Part shown: positions 1 to 9,491 of the stretch, in pieces
Numbering within the stretch: the stretch's first letter is position 1
How the letters are laid out: the number at the start of each line of letters is the position of its first letter
From: an uncultured Pelagibacteraceae bacterium
GTDB taxonomy: Bacteria; Pseudomonadota; Alphaproteobacteria; Pelagibacterales; Pelagibacteraceae
Length of the DNA stretch: 64,000 nt
Direction: 5' to 3'
NCBI GenBank assembly: GCA_902633185.1
Contig: CACPFN010000002.1
Location: forward strand, 55,158 to 119,157
The notes under the pieces: generated by a model
What the model was told of the DNA's origin: nothing
Database searches by the model: none
What the model saw: the letters and a program-made list of their open reading frames with translations, nothing else
Position numbers and translations under genes: made by a program

Positions 1-1480
1 TCTCTTTATCTGCCACTTTCTCTATAAATGCGCATGGAACTTCTCCCCATTTCTCATCTGGTTTTGCTACTACTGCAACAATTGAAACAGCTGGGTGCTT
101 AGAAAGTGTGTTTTCGATTTCGATAGAAGAAATATTCTCTCCACCTGAAATAATAATATCTTTCGACCTATCTTTAACCTTTATGTATCCATCTGGATAA
201 ATAACTGCCAAATCGCCAGAGTGAAACCATCCATCTTTCATAGCCTTTTCAGTAGCCTCTTTGTCCTTAAAATATCCTTTCATTACAACATTACCTTTGA
301 TCATTATCTCACCAATGGTTTCTCCATCCATAGGTACAGGTTTCATAGTTTCTGGATCTAAAACAACCACTCCTTCTGTGTTTGGAAATCTCACGCCTTG
401 CCTTGCTTTAATTTCATTAATTTTATCCTCTTCATAACCATTCCATTCATCATTCCAAGCACATTGTAAAACATGTCCATATGTTTCTGTTAAACCATAG
501 ACATGCATTACTTCAAATCCTAATGCTTTCATTTTTTTGAAAATAATACTTGGAGGTGGTGCTCCAGCAGTTAAAACATAAACTTTATTTTTTAATTGTT
601 TAATATCATTTTGTGATGCACCTGTTATCATATTAAGAACAATAGGAGCACCTCCAAAATGGGTAATTTCATGCTTTTCAATTAATTCAAATATTTTTTT
701 TACATCAATAGCTCTTAAACAAACTGTTTTTCCATTTAACATTGGTATTGTCCATGGATATCCCCATCCATTACAGTGGAACATTGGTACAACTGTTAAA
801 AAATTTAATCTATTTGGCATATTCCAAGCAACAGCACTACCTGTTGACATTAAATAAGAGCCTCTATGATGATAAACAACACCTTTTGGATTTCCGGTTG
901 TTCCAGACGTATAACTTAAAGAAATTGCTTGCCATTCATCCTTTGGTTTTTTCCAAATATAATTTTCATCACCGGTGCTTAAAAATTCCTCATATTCTCT
1001 ATCTCCAATTTTTTTTAACAAGGATTGGTCAGCAAAATCATCTTGAACATCAATTACGATTGGTTTTTCTTTTAAAGTTGATAAAGCCTTTTCTGCAACT
1101 GAATGCAATTGTCTATCTATTATTAATACTTTTGCTTCACTGTGTTCTAAAATATAAGCAACAGTTTTTGCATCAAGTCTTGAATTAATTGTATTTAAAA
1201 CGGCTCCTGTCATAGGAACAGAATAATGTGCTTCAAAAATCTCTGGAGTATTAAAGGTCATAACTGAAACTGTGTCTCCTTCAACAATACCAATTTTCTC
1301 TAGTGCACTTGCAAATTTGATGCACCTGTTAAATACTTCAGTCCATGTGAAAGATTTTGTTTCATATACTAAAGCCTCATAATTTGGATAAATGTCTTTT
1401 GCTCTTTCTAGAAAGCTAAGCGGTGTTAACGGGACATAATTTGAAGGATTTTTATCTAAGTTCTGATTATATTTATTCAT
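1..1480 (-). CDS. dmdB: Acyl-CoA synthetase, DmdB-like (partial, 3' end beyond window)
   Basis: AMP-forming acyl-CoA synthetase of the ANL superfamily. About 493 residues are visible and the C-terminus runs off the left edge. The phosphate-binding motif TSGTTGNPKG lies near residue 190, followed by VPMFHCNGWG, YGLTETYGHV and GWFHSGD; the hinge region with SGGENISS is near 440, and the last catalytic lysine is not in view. The start ATG overlaps the stop of the upstream acyl-CoA dehydrogenase by one base (TGATG), so the two are translationally coupled. In SAR11 this pair commonly acts in DMSP demethylation: DmdB makes methylmercaptopropionyl-CoA from methylmercaptopropionate. The family and the pairing are seen; the DMSP role is inferred from neighbour and clade. 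A medium-chain fatty acid ligase is the alternative. Confidence 0.85.
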   Translation of the reverse strand, partial: MNKYNQNLDKNPSNYVPLTPLSFLERAKDIYPNYEALVYETKSFTWTEVFNRCIKFASALEKIGIVEGDTVSVMTFNTPEIFEAHYSVPMTGAVLNTINSRLDAKTVAYILEHSEAKVLIIDRQLHSVAEKALSTLKEKPIVIDVQDDFADQSLLKKIGDREYEEFLSTGDENYIWKKPKDEWQAISLSYTSGTTGNPKGVVYHHRGSYLMSTGSAVAWNMPNRLNFLTVVPMFHCNGWGYPWTIPMLNGKTVCLRAIDVKKIFELIEKHEITHFGGAPIVLNMITGASQNDIKQLKNKVYVLTAGAPPPSIIFKKMKALGFEVMHVYGLTETYGHVLQCAWNDEWNGYEEDKINEIKARQGVRFPNTEGVVVLDPETMKPVPMDGETIGEIMIKGNVVMKGYFKDKEATEKAMKDGWFHSGDLAVIYPDGYIKVKDRSKDIIISGGENISSIEIENTLSKHPAVSIVAVVAKPDEKWGEVPCAFIEKVADKE

Positions 1481-3240
1481 CAGTTAAATTTTGCGCTCAT
1501 AGTATATTTACTACCAGAAATAGCAGATTTATAATGGCTCTCAGCTCTAGGCAAAATTTTGTCAAAATAATAATTTCCTGTATTTAATTTATCTTCATAA
1601 AACTCTTTATTGTTTTCCAAATTTTCATAGCTTTTTCTCATTGTTTTTAGCCATATAAATGAAAGACAAAAATAACCAAAAAATCTTAAATAATCGTTAC
1701 ATGATGCGCTTATATCGTCTTTTGGCGTATTGCCATTAGGAGATATCCAGTCCGTGAAATCTGACAATATATTTTTTAATTCAGATATTTTTTTTACATG
1801 TTCATTTAAATTGTCTACTTTTGAACAATTTTGAATTTCTGTATCTACATATTTCATAAAATTTTCAAAAACTTTTTTCTGACTAATTTTTCTAAATACA
1901 AAATCAATTGCCTGCACAGAATTAGTTCCTTCGTAAATAGGTGTAATTCTGTTATCTCTAAATAATTGTTCTATCCCTTGGTCTTTGGTATAACCATAAC
2001 CACCAAAAACCTGAATTGCTTCATTGGTTATTTCCATACCCATATCTGTAAAAAATGACTTAATTACTGGGGTCATAAGACCTACAATATCCGATGCATC
2101 TTTTTTTACTTCCTCTGAACTATGACTTAAGCTTACATCTACTTGCTGAGCCATCCAAAAAGATAAGGATCTTTCTCCCTCAATTATAGACTTCATATTT
2201 AATAAACTTCTTCGAATATCTGCGTGCTTAATAATTAAATCTGTTTCTCCATTAGAATTATTATTTGATTTACCTTGTTTTCTCTCTTTAGAATAACTCA
2301 AAGCAGTTTGATAAGCTGTTTCAGATAGACCTAATCCTTGTATACCGACAACGATTCTTTCTAAGTTCATCATTGTAAACATAGAATTTAAGCCTTTGTT
2401 CTCTGGTCCGATCATATACCCTTTGGCATCATCAAAACTTAATACACATGCGGGTGAACCTTTAATACCCATTTTTGATTCAATTGAAACAGTATTTACG
2501 CCGTTTCTTGGACCAATTGATCCATCATCATTAATTTCATATTTTGGTACTAAAAATAAACTAATCCCCTTCGTTCCTTTTGGTGCGTCCTGCGTTCTTG
2601 CTAAAACAAGGTGAATAATATTTTCAGTTAAATCATGGTCACCAGAAGTAATAAAGATTTTTTGTCCACTTATATTATAAGTACCATTTTCATTTTTAAT
2701 TGCCTTTGTTTTTATTAATCCTAAATCTGTTCCACATTGAGGCTCTGTTAAACACATTGTCCCACTCCATTTACCCTCAACAATTTTAGGAAGATATGTG
2801 TTTTTGATTTCTTCGGTTGCATGACTCAAAATACAATTGTATGCACCTATACTTAATTCACTATATAATTTAAAAGATAAACTTGATGATGAAAGCATTT
2901 CATCAAAAAAAGCACTTACAGTTTTTGGCATTCCTTGACCGCCATATTTTGGATCACAAGTTAAAGATACCCATCCATCTTCTATAAATTTTGAATATGC
3001 CTCTTTATAACCTGGAGGGGTTCTAACTACTCCATTTTCATAGACACAAGGATTTTCGTCTCCAGCTTTTGCTAAAGGAAGAAGCATTTCTTCATTAATT
3101 TTTGCAGCTTCCTCTAAAATATCTTTTACTAGATCAGAAGTGACTTCTTTATATTTTTCAATTTCGTTATAATTTTTATTATCTTTTAGATGTTCAAATA
3201 AGAACATCATATCTTTCACAGGTGCGGAATAAACAGTCAT
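1480..3240 (-). CDS. dmdC: Acyl-CoA dehydrogenase, DmdC-like
   Basis: FAD-dependent acyl-CoA dehydrogenase of 586 residues, longer than the ordinary 380-residue enzymes because of a C-terminal extension, as in the DmdC (3-methylmercaptopropionyl-CoA dehydrogenase) group. Visible are the FAD/substrate segment CLTEPQCGTDLG near residue 165, the arginine-containing helix MNLERIVVGIQG near 295, FGGYGYTKDQGIEQLFRD near 415, and the catalytic glutamate in PIYEGTNS at residue 437. The start is ATG 32 bases after leuB, with no terminator between. It is followed directly by the DmdB-like ligase. In the DMSP pathway it would form methylthioacryloyl-CoA in the cytoplasm. General fatty acyl-CoA oxidation cannot be excluded. 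Confidence 0.87.
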   Translation of the reverse strand: MTVYSAPVKDMMFLFEHLKDNKNYNEIEKYKEVTSDLVKDILEEAAKINEEMLLPLAKAGDENPCVYENGVVRTPPGYKEAYSKFIEDGWVSLTCDPKYGGQGMPKTVSAFFDEMLSSSSLSFKLYSELSIGAYNCILSHATEEIKNTYLPKIVEGKWSGTMCLTEPQCGTDLGLIKTKAIKNENGTYNISGQKIFITSGDHDLTENIIHLVLARTQDAPKGTKGISLFLVPKYEINDDGSIGPRNGVNTVSIESKMGIKGSPACVLSFDDAKGYMIGPENKGLNSMFTMMNLERIVVGIQGLGLSETAYQTALSYSKERKQGKSNNNSNGETDLIIKHADIRRSLLNMKSIIEGERSLSFWMAQQVDVSLSHSSEEVKKDASDIVGLMTPVIKSFFTDMGMEITNEAIQVFGGYGYTKDQGIEQLFRDNRITPIYEGTNSVQAIDFVFRKISQKKVFENFMKYVDTEIQNCSKVDNLNEHVKKISELKNILSDFTDWISPNGNTPKDDISASCNDYLRFFGYFCLSFIWLKTMRKSYENLENNKEFYEDKLNTGNYYFDKILPRAESHYKSAISGSKYTMSAKFN

Positions 3241-3272
3241 AAATTTAATAGTATCAAATTAAGTTAATTTTT

Positions 3273-4382
3273 TTATTTTTGCAAATATGCAATAATCGCA
3301 TCTCCCATACCAGAAGTTGAAATTTCTTTTGTTCCTTTTGACATAATATCTTTAGTTCTTAACCCATCATCTAGTACATTTTGCACTGCTTTTTCTAAGT
3401 CATCAGCCTCTTTATCTAAGTCAAGAGAGTACCTGAGGGCCATTGCAAAACTCAAGATGGTTGCAATTGGATTTGCAATTCCTTTTCCAGCAATATCTGG
3501 AGCAGATCCATGAACAGGCTCATACATTGCTCTCATTTCACCATCTTTATTTTTTGCACCCAGAGAAGCTGAAGGTAATAAACCTAAAGATCCCGTCAGC
3601 ATAGATGCTTCATCTGACAACATATCACCAAACAAATTATCTGTCACAATTACATCAAATTGCTTTGGATTTCTCAAAAGTTGCATTGCACAATTATCTG
3701 CAAGCATATGATTTAAATCAACATCTTTAAATTCTTTATCGTGAAGATTTTGAACTTCCTCTTTCCATAATTGACCTGCTTCCATAACATTCGATTTTTC
3801 ACAGGAAGTAACTTTATTATTTCTCTTCTTCGCTAGATCAAATGCAACTCTAGCAACTCTTTTAATTTCTGATGAAGTATAAGTATGAGTGTTTATTCCT
3901 TTACGTTCACCATTATCAATTGGCTTAATACCTCTCGGCTCACCAAAATAAATACCACCTGTCAATTCTCTAACAATCATGATGTCTAGACCTGATACGA
4001 TTTCAGGTTTTAGCGTTGATGCCTCAACTAATTGTTTAAAACAAATTGCAGGCCTCAAATTTGCAAATAATTTTAATTCTTTTCTTAGCTTAAGAAGAGC
4101 TCTCTCAGGTCTTTTGGAAAAATCTAAATTATCATATTTTGGTCCACCCACAGCTCCTAAAATGACTGCTTCACATTCTAATGATTTATAAAATACTTCA
4201 TCTGTAATTGGTGTTCCGTGCTTGTCGTAAGATGCTCCTCCAACTAAAGCTTCTTCCATATCAAAATCAAGAGATTTATTTACATTAAACCAAGTTATAA
4301 TTTTTTTAACTTCACCAATAACCTCGGGACCAATACCATCACCTGGTAATAATAAGAATTTTCTTTTTTTGACTTTAATCAT
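3273..4382 (-). CDS. leuB: 3-isopropylmalate dehydrogenase
   Basis: Oxidative decarboxylation of 3-isopropylmalate with NAD+, the third step of leucine synthesis in the cytoplasm. The 369-residue protein has the family's normal length. Motifs in order: [11 protein letters not shown] at the N-terminus, [14 protein letters not shown] near 95, the catalytic region [15 protein letters not shown] near 137, [11 protein letters not shown] near 200, [20 protein letters not shown] near 247, and [19 protein letters not shown] near 290. It overlaps the 3' end of leuD by 8 bases, so the leu genes are translationally coupled. No leader peptide or attenuator is visible before the leu genes; they sit inside the ffh-rplS transcription unit. 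Confidence 0.97.
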   Translation of the reverse strand: MIKVKKRKFLLLPGDGIGPEVIGEVKKIITWFNVNKSLDFDMEEALVGGASYDKHGTPITDEVFYKSLECEAVILGAVGGPKYDNLDFSKRPERALLKLRKELKLFANLRPAICFKQLVEASTLKPEIVSGLDIMIVRELTGGIYFGEPRGIKPIDNGERKGINTHTYTSSEIKRVARVAFDLAKKRNNKVTSCEKSNVMEAGQLWKEEVQNLHDKEFKDVDLNHMLADNCAMQLLRNPKQFDVIVTDNLFGDMLSDEASMLTGSLGLLPSASLGAKNKDGEMRAMYEPVHGSAPDIAGKGIANPIATILSFAMALRYSLDLDKEADDLEKAVQNVLDDGLRTKDIMSKGTKEISTSGMGDAIIAYLQK

Positions 4383-4980
4383 TAAATATCCAAGGCTTTG
4401 TGGATTTTAATTTTTCTTCAAATGAAATTATTTTATTAGACTTTTCCAAAGACAATGCAATATCATCTAATCCCTCGATTAAACATTTTTTTTTAAATTC
4501 ATCTAATTCAAATTTGATTTCTTTATTCCCAAAAATTATTTTTTGATCTGGTAAATTTATTGCAATTTCTTCTTGTCTCTTAGAATATTCAGAAAGTTCT
4601 TTTATCTGTTCATCATTAACTTTAATAGGCAGTATTCCATTTTTAAAACAATTATTATAAAATATATCTGCGTAACTAGTACTTATAACACAAGTGATAC
4701 CAAAGTCTAAAAGTGCCCATGGCGCATGTTCTCTAGATGATCCACATCCAAAATTATTCCCTGCAATTAAAATCTTAGAATTATCATATGGGGATTTATT
4801 TAAGATAAAGTCATCTACTACTTTACCTTTTTCGTCATATCTCATTTCATAAAATAAATTTTTTCCAAGTCCAGTTCTTTTTATTGTTTTTAAAAATTGC
4901 TTTGGAATAATCATATCTGTATCGATATTTACAATTGGTAAATATGCAGGAATACTTTTTAATGTTGAGAATTTGTTCAT
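4375..4980 (-). CDS. leuD: 3-isopropylmalate dehydratase small subunit
   Basis: Small (swivel-domain) subunit of isopropylmalate isomerase, which with LeuC converts 2-isopropylmalate to 3-isopropylmalate. It is 201 residues, normal for the proteobacterial type. Visible motifs are [16 protein letters not shown] near residue 17, with the substrate-recognition region, and [17 protein letters not shown] near 74. The start ATG lies immediately after the leuC stop codon with no gap, and the 3' end overlaps leuB by 8 bases. Order leuC-leuD-leuB is the common bacterial arrangement. Confidence 0.97.
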   Translation of the reverse strand: MNKFSTLKSIPAYLPIVNIDTDMIIPKQFLKTIKRTGLGKNLFYEMRYDEKGKVVDDFILNKSPYDNSKILIAGNNFGCGSSREHAPWALLDFGITCVISTSYADIFYNNCFKNGILPIKVNDEQIKELSEYSKRQEEIAINLPDQKIIFGNKEIKFELDEFKKKCLIEGLDDIALSLEKSNKIISFEEKLKSTKPWIFND

Positions 4981-6384
4981 TTAACTATTGTATTTTCTAA
5001 CATCATCTAAATTTCCAGATATAGCAGCTGCAGCAGCCATAGCTGGACTAACTAAATGAGTTCTTCCACCTCGTCCTTGTCTTCCTTCGAAATTTCTATT
5101 TGATGTTGATGCACATCTTTCTTCTGGCTTCAACTTATCTGCATTCATAGCTAAACACATTGAGCAACCTGGCTCACGCCATTCAAATCCAGAATTTTTA
5201 AATATTACATCTAAACCTTCTTGCTCTGCTTGTTGTTTTACTAATCCTGAACCAGGAACTATCATTGCATTTACATGAGAAGCAATTTTTTTATCTTTTA
5301 AGATTTTTGCAGCTTCTCTTAAATCTTCAATTCTTCCATTTGTGCAACTTCCAATAAAAACTTTATCAATTCTAATATCTTTTATTTTAGTTTTCGGCTT
5401 TAAACCCATATATTTTAATGATCTATTAATAGAATTTTTTCTGTCTTCGTTTAGCTCATTTTCAGGATCAGGAACAATTCCATCAATATCTACTACATCC
5501 TGAGGCGAAGTTCCCCAAGTTACCATTGGTTTAATATCTTTGCCCTCAAGACTGATTTCTTTGTCAAATACTGCATCACCATCAGACTTTAATTTACTCC
5601 AATATTCTAATGCTTTGTCCCAATTTGAATTCTTTGGAGACATTGGTTTACCTTTTAAATAATTAAAAACTTTTTCATCTGGCTCTATTAATCCAGCCCT
5701 TGCTCCACCTTCAATTGTCATATTGCAAATCGTCATTCTTTGTTCGACACTTAAATTAGAAATTAAATTTCCAGCATATTCAATTACATAACCAGTTCCA
5801 CCAGCTGTACCAATTTTTCCAATTATTTGTAATATTACATCCTTTGATGTTACTCCAACAGGAAGAGAACCATTAACGTTTATTCTAAAATTTTTTGATT
5901 TTTTTTGAACTAAAGTCTGCGTTGCCAATACATGCTCTACTTCTGAAGTTCCGATTCCAAATGCTAGCGCACCGAATGCTCCGTGAGTAGCTGTATGACT
6001 ATCACCACAAACGATAATAGTTCCAGGTTGTGTGAAACCTTGTTCTGGACCAATAATATGAACTATTCCTTGTCTTTTATCGTTCATTCCAAAAAGATTT
6101 ATTCCAAATTCTGCACAATTTTTTTCTAGTGTCTCAATTTGTATTTTTGAATCTTCGTCAGTAATAGGTACTGATCTATCCGTTGTTGGAACATTATGAT
6201 CTGCTACTGCTAAAGTTAAAGAAGGTTGTCTAACTTTTCTATTAGAATTTCTTAAACCTTCAAATGCTTGTGGACTAGTAACTTCATGAATTAAATGTCT
6301 ATCAACAAATAAAAGTGAAGTCCCATCCTCTTGTTGATGAACAAGATGATCATTCCATATTTTATCGTATATAGTTTGAGGCAT
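4981..6384 (-). CDS. leuC: 3-isopropylmalate dehydratase large subunit
   Basis: [4Fe-4S] aconitase-family subunit of isopropylmalate isomerase, 467 residues as expected. Seen are [13 protein letters not shown] near residue 33, [21 protein letters not shown] near 145, and the iron-sulfur cysteines: one in FIGSCTNGR near 345 and the pair in [11 protein letters not shown] near 407. The C-terminus has [21 protein letters not shown]. It starts with [10 protein letters not shown] 9 bases after rplS, so leucine synthesis is joined to the ribosomal-protein operon with no visible promoter or terminator between. Confidence 0.97.
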   Translation of the reverse strand: MPQTIYDKIWNDHLVHQQEDGTSLLFVDRHLIHEVTSPQAFEGLRNSNRKVRQPSLTLAVADHNVPTTDRSVPITDEDSKIQIETLEKNCAEFGINLFGMNDKRQGIVHIIGPEQGFTQPGTIIVCGDSHTATHGAFGALAFGIGTSEVEHVLATQTLVQKKSKNFRINVNGSLPVGVTSKDVILQIIGKIGTAGGTGYVIEYAGNLISNLSVEQRMTICNMTIEGGARAGLIEPDEKVFNYLKGKPMSPKNSNWDKALEYWSKLKSDGDAVFDKEISLEGKDIKPMVTWGTSPQDVVDIDGIVPDPENELNEDRKNSINRSLKYMGLKPKTKIKDIRIDKVFIGSCTNGRIEDLREAAKILKDKKIASHVNAMIVPGSGLVKQQAEQEGLDVIFKNSGFEWREPGCSMCLAMNADKLKPEERCASTSNRNFEGRQGRGGRTHLVSPAMAAAAAISGNLDDVRKYNS

Positions 6385-6393
6385 TGTAAAAAA

Positions 6394-6975
6394 TTATTTT
6401 TTTACTTCAGGATTTTCTTTTTTTTCATCAGTTTTTTTTTCTACTGATGGGGTTTCTTCTTTAGTTTCTTTTTTTTCTTCTGGTTTTTTTGCTTCTACTT
6501 TTGGAGCATCTTTATTGGTATCTTGTGGGCTATCTGCTGTTTTTTGTTCTGTATCAGGCATAACATTTTCTTCTGTTACTTCGTGAATCTTAGTTTCAAC
6601 ATCTATACCTATTTTCTTTTTAATTTTTTCTGCAATTCTTGCAGATTTACCTGTTCTATCTCTCAAATAATATAACTTGGCTCTTCTAACTTTTCCTGAC
6701 CTTACAACTTTAATTGTATCTACAATCGGACTATATAAAGCAAATGTTCTTTCCACACCCTCACCAAAAGAAATTTTTCTTACAGTAAAAGAAGAATTGA
6801 TATCTCTATTTTTTTTTGCAATACACACACCTTCAAAATATTGAATTCGATCTCTTTTTCCCTCAGTTATTCTAACTCCAACTTTAACAATGTCCCCTGG
6901 GAAAAATTCTGGATGCTTTCTCTCAGAAATAATTTTTTTTACCTTAGATTGATTAATTTCCTCAATTGTCTTCAT
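6394..6975 (-). CDS. rplS: 50S ribosomal protein L19 with charged C-terminal tail
   Basis: Ribosomal protein L19, found at the 30S-50S interface. The first 115 or so residues match the family, with [16 protein letters not shown] near 24, [10 protein letters not shown] near 46 and [18 protein letters not shown] near 97. About 75 further residues, rich in Lys, Glu and Pro, extend beyond the usual end ([16 protein letters not shown] and similar) and are predicted disordered by composition. It follows trmD with one base between the two reading frames, the usual trmD-rplS order. The function of the tail is unknown; the S16 protein of the same operon has a comparable tail. Confidence 0.96.
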   Translation of the reverse strand: MKTIEEINQSKVKKIISERKHPEFFPGDIVKVGVRITEGKRDRIQYFEGVCIAKKNRDINSSFTVRKISFGEGVERTFALYSPIVDTIKVVRSGKVRRAKLYYLRDRTGKSARIAEKIKKKIGIDVETKIHEVTEENVMPDTEQKTADSPQDTNKDAPKVEAKKPEEKKETKEETPSVEKKTDEKKENPEVKK

Positions 6976-6976
6976 T

Positions 6977-7672
6977 TTAATTCTCTTTAGTCTTTTTATA
7001 TAATTGCCACAAATCTGGTCTTCGGTCGCGTGTTATAGCCTCAGATTGAGATAAACGCCAGTCTTTAATTTTGGCGTGATCGCCTGATAATAGCACATCT
7101 GGAACACTTTTTTCCTCCCATATTTGCGGTTTTGTAAATTGAGGATACTCTAAAAGTCCGTTTTCAAAACTTTCTTCTTTAGCTGAATTTGTATTGCCAA
7201 GAATACCAGGAATAAATCTTAATATTGCATCAAGAATTACAAATGAAGCTCCTTCACCTCCAGATAAAACAAAGTCTCCTATACTTACTTCCTCAATATT
7301 TCTTGTTTTTAATAATCTTTCATCAACTCCTTCAAAGTGTCCACAAATTATATTTATTGTTTTTTCTTGAGATAGTTGTTTTGCTAATTGATGATTGAAC
7401 AACTTGCCCTTCGGACTTAGATAAATAATCTTTTCGCCATCTTTAACATTCTTATCTATTGATTTTGCTAATACATCTGCTTTCATTAACATACCTTCAC
7501 CTCCTCCATAGGGAGTGTCATCAACAGTTTTATGTTTATCAAAAGCATACTCTCTTATATCTACAGTATCTATTTTCCATTTATTCTCTGATAGTGCTTT
7601 ACCAAAAATACCTTGACCTAAATAACCTGGAAAAAAATCTGGATAGAGTGTGAATATACGAGCTTCTAACAT
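6977..7672 (-). CDS. trmD: tRNA (guanine-37-N1)-methyltransferase
   Basis: SPOUT-class methyltransferase that makes m1G37 in tRNAs from S-adenosylmethionine and prevents frameshifting. It has 231 residues, normal length. Visible are [15 protein letters not shown] at the start, [14 protein letters not shown] near 52, [13 protein letters not shown] near 109, and the trefoil-knot SAM-binding segment [15 protein letters not shown] near 131, then EYPQFTKP near 174. The ATG overlaps the rpsP stop by one base (TAATG). In most proteobacteria rimM lies between rpsP and trmD; here there is no room for it. Confidence 0.97.
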   Translation of the reverse strand: MLEARIFTLYPDFFPGYLGQGIFGKALSENKWKIDTVDIREYAFDKHKTVDDTPYGGGEGMLMKADVLAKSIDKNVKDGEKIIYLSPKGKLFNHQLAKQLSQEKTINIICGHFEGVDERLLKTRNIEEVSIGDFVLSGGEGASFVILDAILRFIPGILGNTNSAKEESFENGLLEYPQFTKPQIWEEKSVPDVLLSGDHAKIKDWRLSQSEAITRDRRPDLWQLYKKTKEN

Positions 7673-8118
7673 TATTTTTTTTCTTCTTCCTTAGGTGATT
7701 CTGCTGGTTTAGCTTCTTCCTTAGGTGCTTCTGCTGGTTTAGCTTCTTCCTTAGGTGCTTCTGCTGGTTTAGATGCATTTTCTTCTGGTTTCGCTTCTCC
7801 ACCTTCGTCAGCTTTTTTTCTATCTTTTTTAGGAATTGCTTTTTGAGGATTGTTTCCTTTTTCGGGCATTGGCATTATATCGTTTTCTCCCAATAACCTT
7901 GCAACTCTTGTTGTTGGCTGAGCTCCTTGACCTAACCAATATTTAATTCGCTCAGAATCAAAGCCAATTCTTTCCTTTTTATCCTTCGGTAATAACGGAT
8001 TATAAAAACCTAATTTTTCTATAAACCTTCCGTCTCTTGGAAATCTACTATCAGCCACAACAATTTTATATACTGGCCTTTTTTTAGTACCTCCCATTGA
8101 TAGTCTCATTTTTAACAT
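7672..8118 (-). CDS. rpsP: 30S ribosomal protein S16 with repeat-bearing tail
   Basis: Ribosomal protein S16, needed for 30S assembly. The first 80 or so residues are typical: [20 protein letters not shown] and [14 protein letters not shown], then [15 protein letters not shown]. The family usually ends near residue 80-90; this protein is 148 residues, with an Ala/Pro/Glu/Lys tail containing near-identical ten-residue units ([10 protein letters not shown]). A good Shine-Dalgarno (AAAGGAG, plus-strand 8128-8135) overlaps the ffh stop codon, which suggests coupling to ffh. Start is the ATG giving [10 protein letters not shown]; the second methionine (MRLSMGG) is a possible alternative. Confidence 0.96.
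   Translation of the reverse strand: MLKMRLSMGGTKKRPVYKIVVADSRFPRDGRFIEKLGFYNPLLPKDKKERIGFDSERIKYWLGQGAQPTTRVARLLGENDIMPMPEKGNNPQKAIPKKDRKKADEGGEAKPEENASKPAEAPKEEAKPAEAPKEEAKPAESPKEEEKK
7681..7770. repeat. 30-bp tandem repeat, three copies, in rpsP tail
   Basis: Copies at 7711-7740 and 7741-7770 are identical over all 30 bases. A third copy at 7681-7710 differs at 3 positions. The period is a multiple of three and encodes a ten-residue Ala-Pro-Lys-Glu unit in S16, so copy number can change without a frameshift. The exact identity points to recent duplication or conversion. Confidence 0.95.
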
Positions 8119-8127
8119 TACTTATAT

Positions 8128-8135
8128 CTCCTTTA
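8128..8135 (-). promoter_or_regulatory. Shine-Dalgarno site of rpsP
   Basis: Read on the minus strand this is AAAGGAGA, ending about 9 bases before the rpsP ATG at 8118. It overlaps the ffh TAA at 8133-8135, so ribosomes ending ffh translation sit on the rpsP initiation site. Confidence 0.75.
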
Positions 8136-9491
8136 TTTTAATTGATTAAATAGTTCAGGCGGGATCCCTTTATCCGCCATTCCTTTCATGTTTCCTTTAG
8201 ACATTTTTTTCATCATTTCTGACATCATCTTAAATTGTTTTAACAACTTATTGATAGTGGCAATGTCTGTACCTGAGCCATTAGCAATTCTTTTTTTTCT
8301 TGATCCATTTATAATTTTAGGATTTTCTCTTTCTTGCTTTGTCATTGATAAAATAACAGCTTCATTTTGAGTTATAATTTTTTCATCTATTCCTGATTGG
8401 TCCATTTGTGATTTAATTTTTGAAACTCCAGGGAGAAATGACATTATGCCTTCTATTCCACCCATCTTTTTCATTTGACGTAATTGAGAAAGATAATCTT
8501 CCATCGAGAATTGACCTTTTTTAAGTTTCTCTTCTGTTTTCTTTAAATTTTCTTGATCTAAATCTTCTGAAGCTTTTTCAACTAAGGAAACGATATCTCC
8601 CATTCCCAAAATTCTATTTGCAATTCGATCAGGATAGAAAACTTCAAAATTCTCAATTTTTTCTCCAATACCAAGAAACTTTATTGGGACCTCAGCAACA
8701 TATTTCATACTCAATGCAGCTCCACCTCTTCCATCTCCATCTGCTCTTGTAAGTATAATGCCGCTCAAATTTACTGTATTTTTAAATTCCTTTGCTACAT
8801 TAGCAGCAACTTGACCTGTTAGAGAATCTGCTACTAGTATAGTTTCTGCAGGATTAATAATAGTTTCAATTTGTTTGATTTCATTCATCATTTGAAAATC
8901 TATTTGTGTTCTTCCAGCGGTATCAAATAAAACTACTTCACAACCATTTAAATTTGCAGCACTTAAAGCTCTTCTACAAATATCAGCAGGAAGCTGGCCT
9001 TCTATAATTGGCAAAGTTTCAATATTATTTTGTTCACCCAAAAGTCTCAATTGCTCTTGCGCGGCAGGTCTGTAAACGTCCAAACTAGCCATCATAACTT
9101 TTTTCTTGTTATTTTTTTCTAAAAATTTCGCTAACTTTGAGGTTGTTGTAGTTTTTCCTGAACCTTGCAACCCAACTAACATGATTGGAACTGGAGGGAC
9201 AGCATTAAGGGAGATTTCAGAATTCTTATCACCTAAAAAAGATACTATTTCGTCATAAACAATTTTTACAACCATATCCCCGGGAGAAGTTGATCTTATA
9301 ATTTCTTGACCTAGCGCTTTAGGCTTCACTCTACTAATAAACTCCTTAACTACGTCTAAAGAAACGTCGGCTTCTAATAAGGCCAACCTTATACCTTTTA
9401 AACCCTCATCAACTTGCTTTTCATCAAGAGAAGGAGCTTTTTTTAATGAAGAAAAAATTTCTTCAAATTTATTAGTTAAATTTTCAAACAT
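8133..9491 (-). CDS. ffh: Signal recognition particle protein Ffh
   Basis: SRP54 GTPase that binds signal sequences of nascent membrane proteins and, with SRP RNA, docks on FtsY. It has 452 residues from the ATG chosen here (MFENLTNKFEEIF). NG domain: GLQGSGKTTTTSKLA near 105, DVYRPAAQEQL near 135, DTAGRTQID near 190, and TRADGDGRGGAALS near 248. The methionine-rich M domain follows from about residue 295 (MMSEMMKKMSKGNMKGM near the end). The frame stays open another 27 codons upstream, but those residues resemble nothing in the family and cover a structured RNA, so that extension is rejected. Ffh heads the long minus-strand operon and is divergent from dapF. The TCG/ACC-type G4 motif reads TRAD instead of the usual TKxD. 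Confidence 0.97.
   Translation of the reverse strand: MFENLTNKFEEIFSSLKKAPSLDEKQVDEGLKGIRLALLEADVSLDVVKEFISRVKPKALGQEIIRSTSPGDMVVKIVYDEIVSFLGDKNSEISLNAVPPVPIMLVGLQGSGKTTTTSKLAKFLEKNNKKKVMMASLDVYRPAAQEQLRLLGEQNNIETLPIIEGQLPADICRRALSAANLNGCEVVLFDTAGRTQIDFQMMNEIKQIETIINPAETILVADSLTGQVAANVAKEFKNTVNLSGIILTRADGDGRGGAALSMKYVAEVPIKFLGIGEKIENFEVFYPDRIANRILGMGDIVSLVEKASEDLDQENLKKTEEKLKKGQFSMEDYLSQLRQMKKMGGIEGIMSFLPGVSKIKSQMDQSGIDEKIITQNEAVILSMTKQERENPKIINGSRKKRIANGSGTDIATINKLLKQFKMMSEMMKKMSKGNMKGMADKGIPPELFNQLK

Noticed and set aside
742..1188. 148-codon plus-strand ORF inside dmdB
   Set aside because: Low-complexity translation opposite a clear acyl-CoA synthetase.
7681..7770. CRISPR-like or mobile repeat
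   Set aside because: Units are contiguous with no spacers and lie in frame within rpsP.
7599..7802. Antisense-frame ORF rich in Gln/Lys over the rpsP tail
   Set aside because: It only mirrors the 30-bp repeats of rpsP in another frame.
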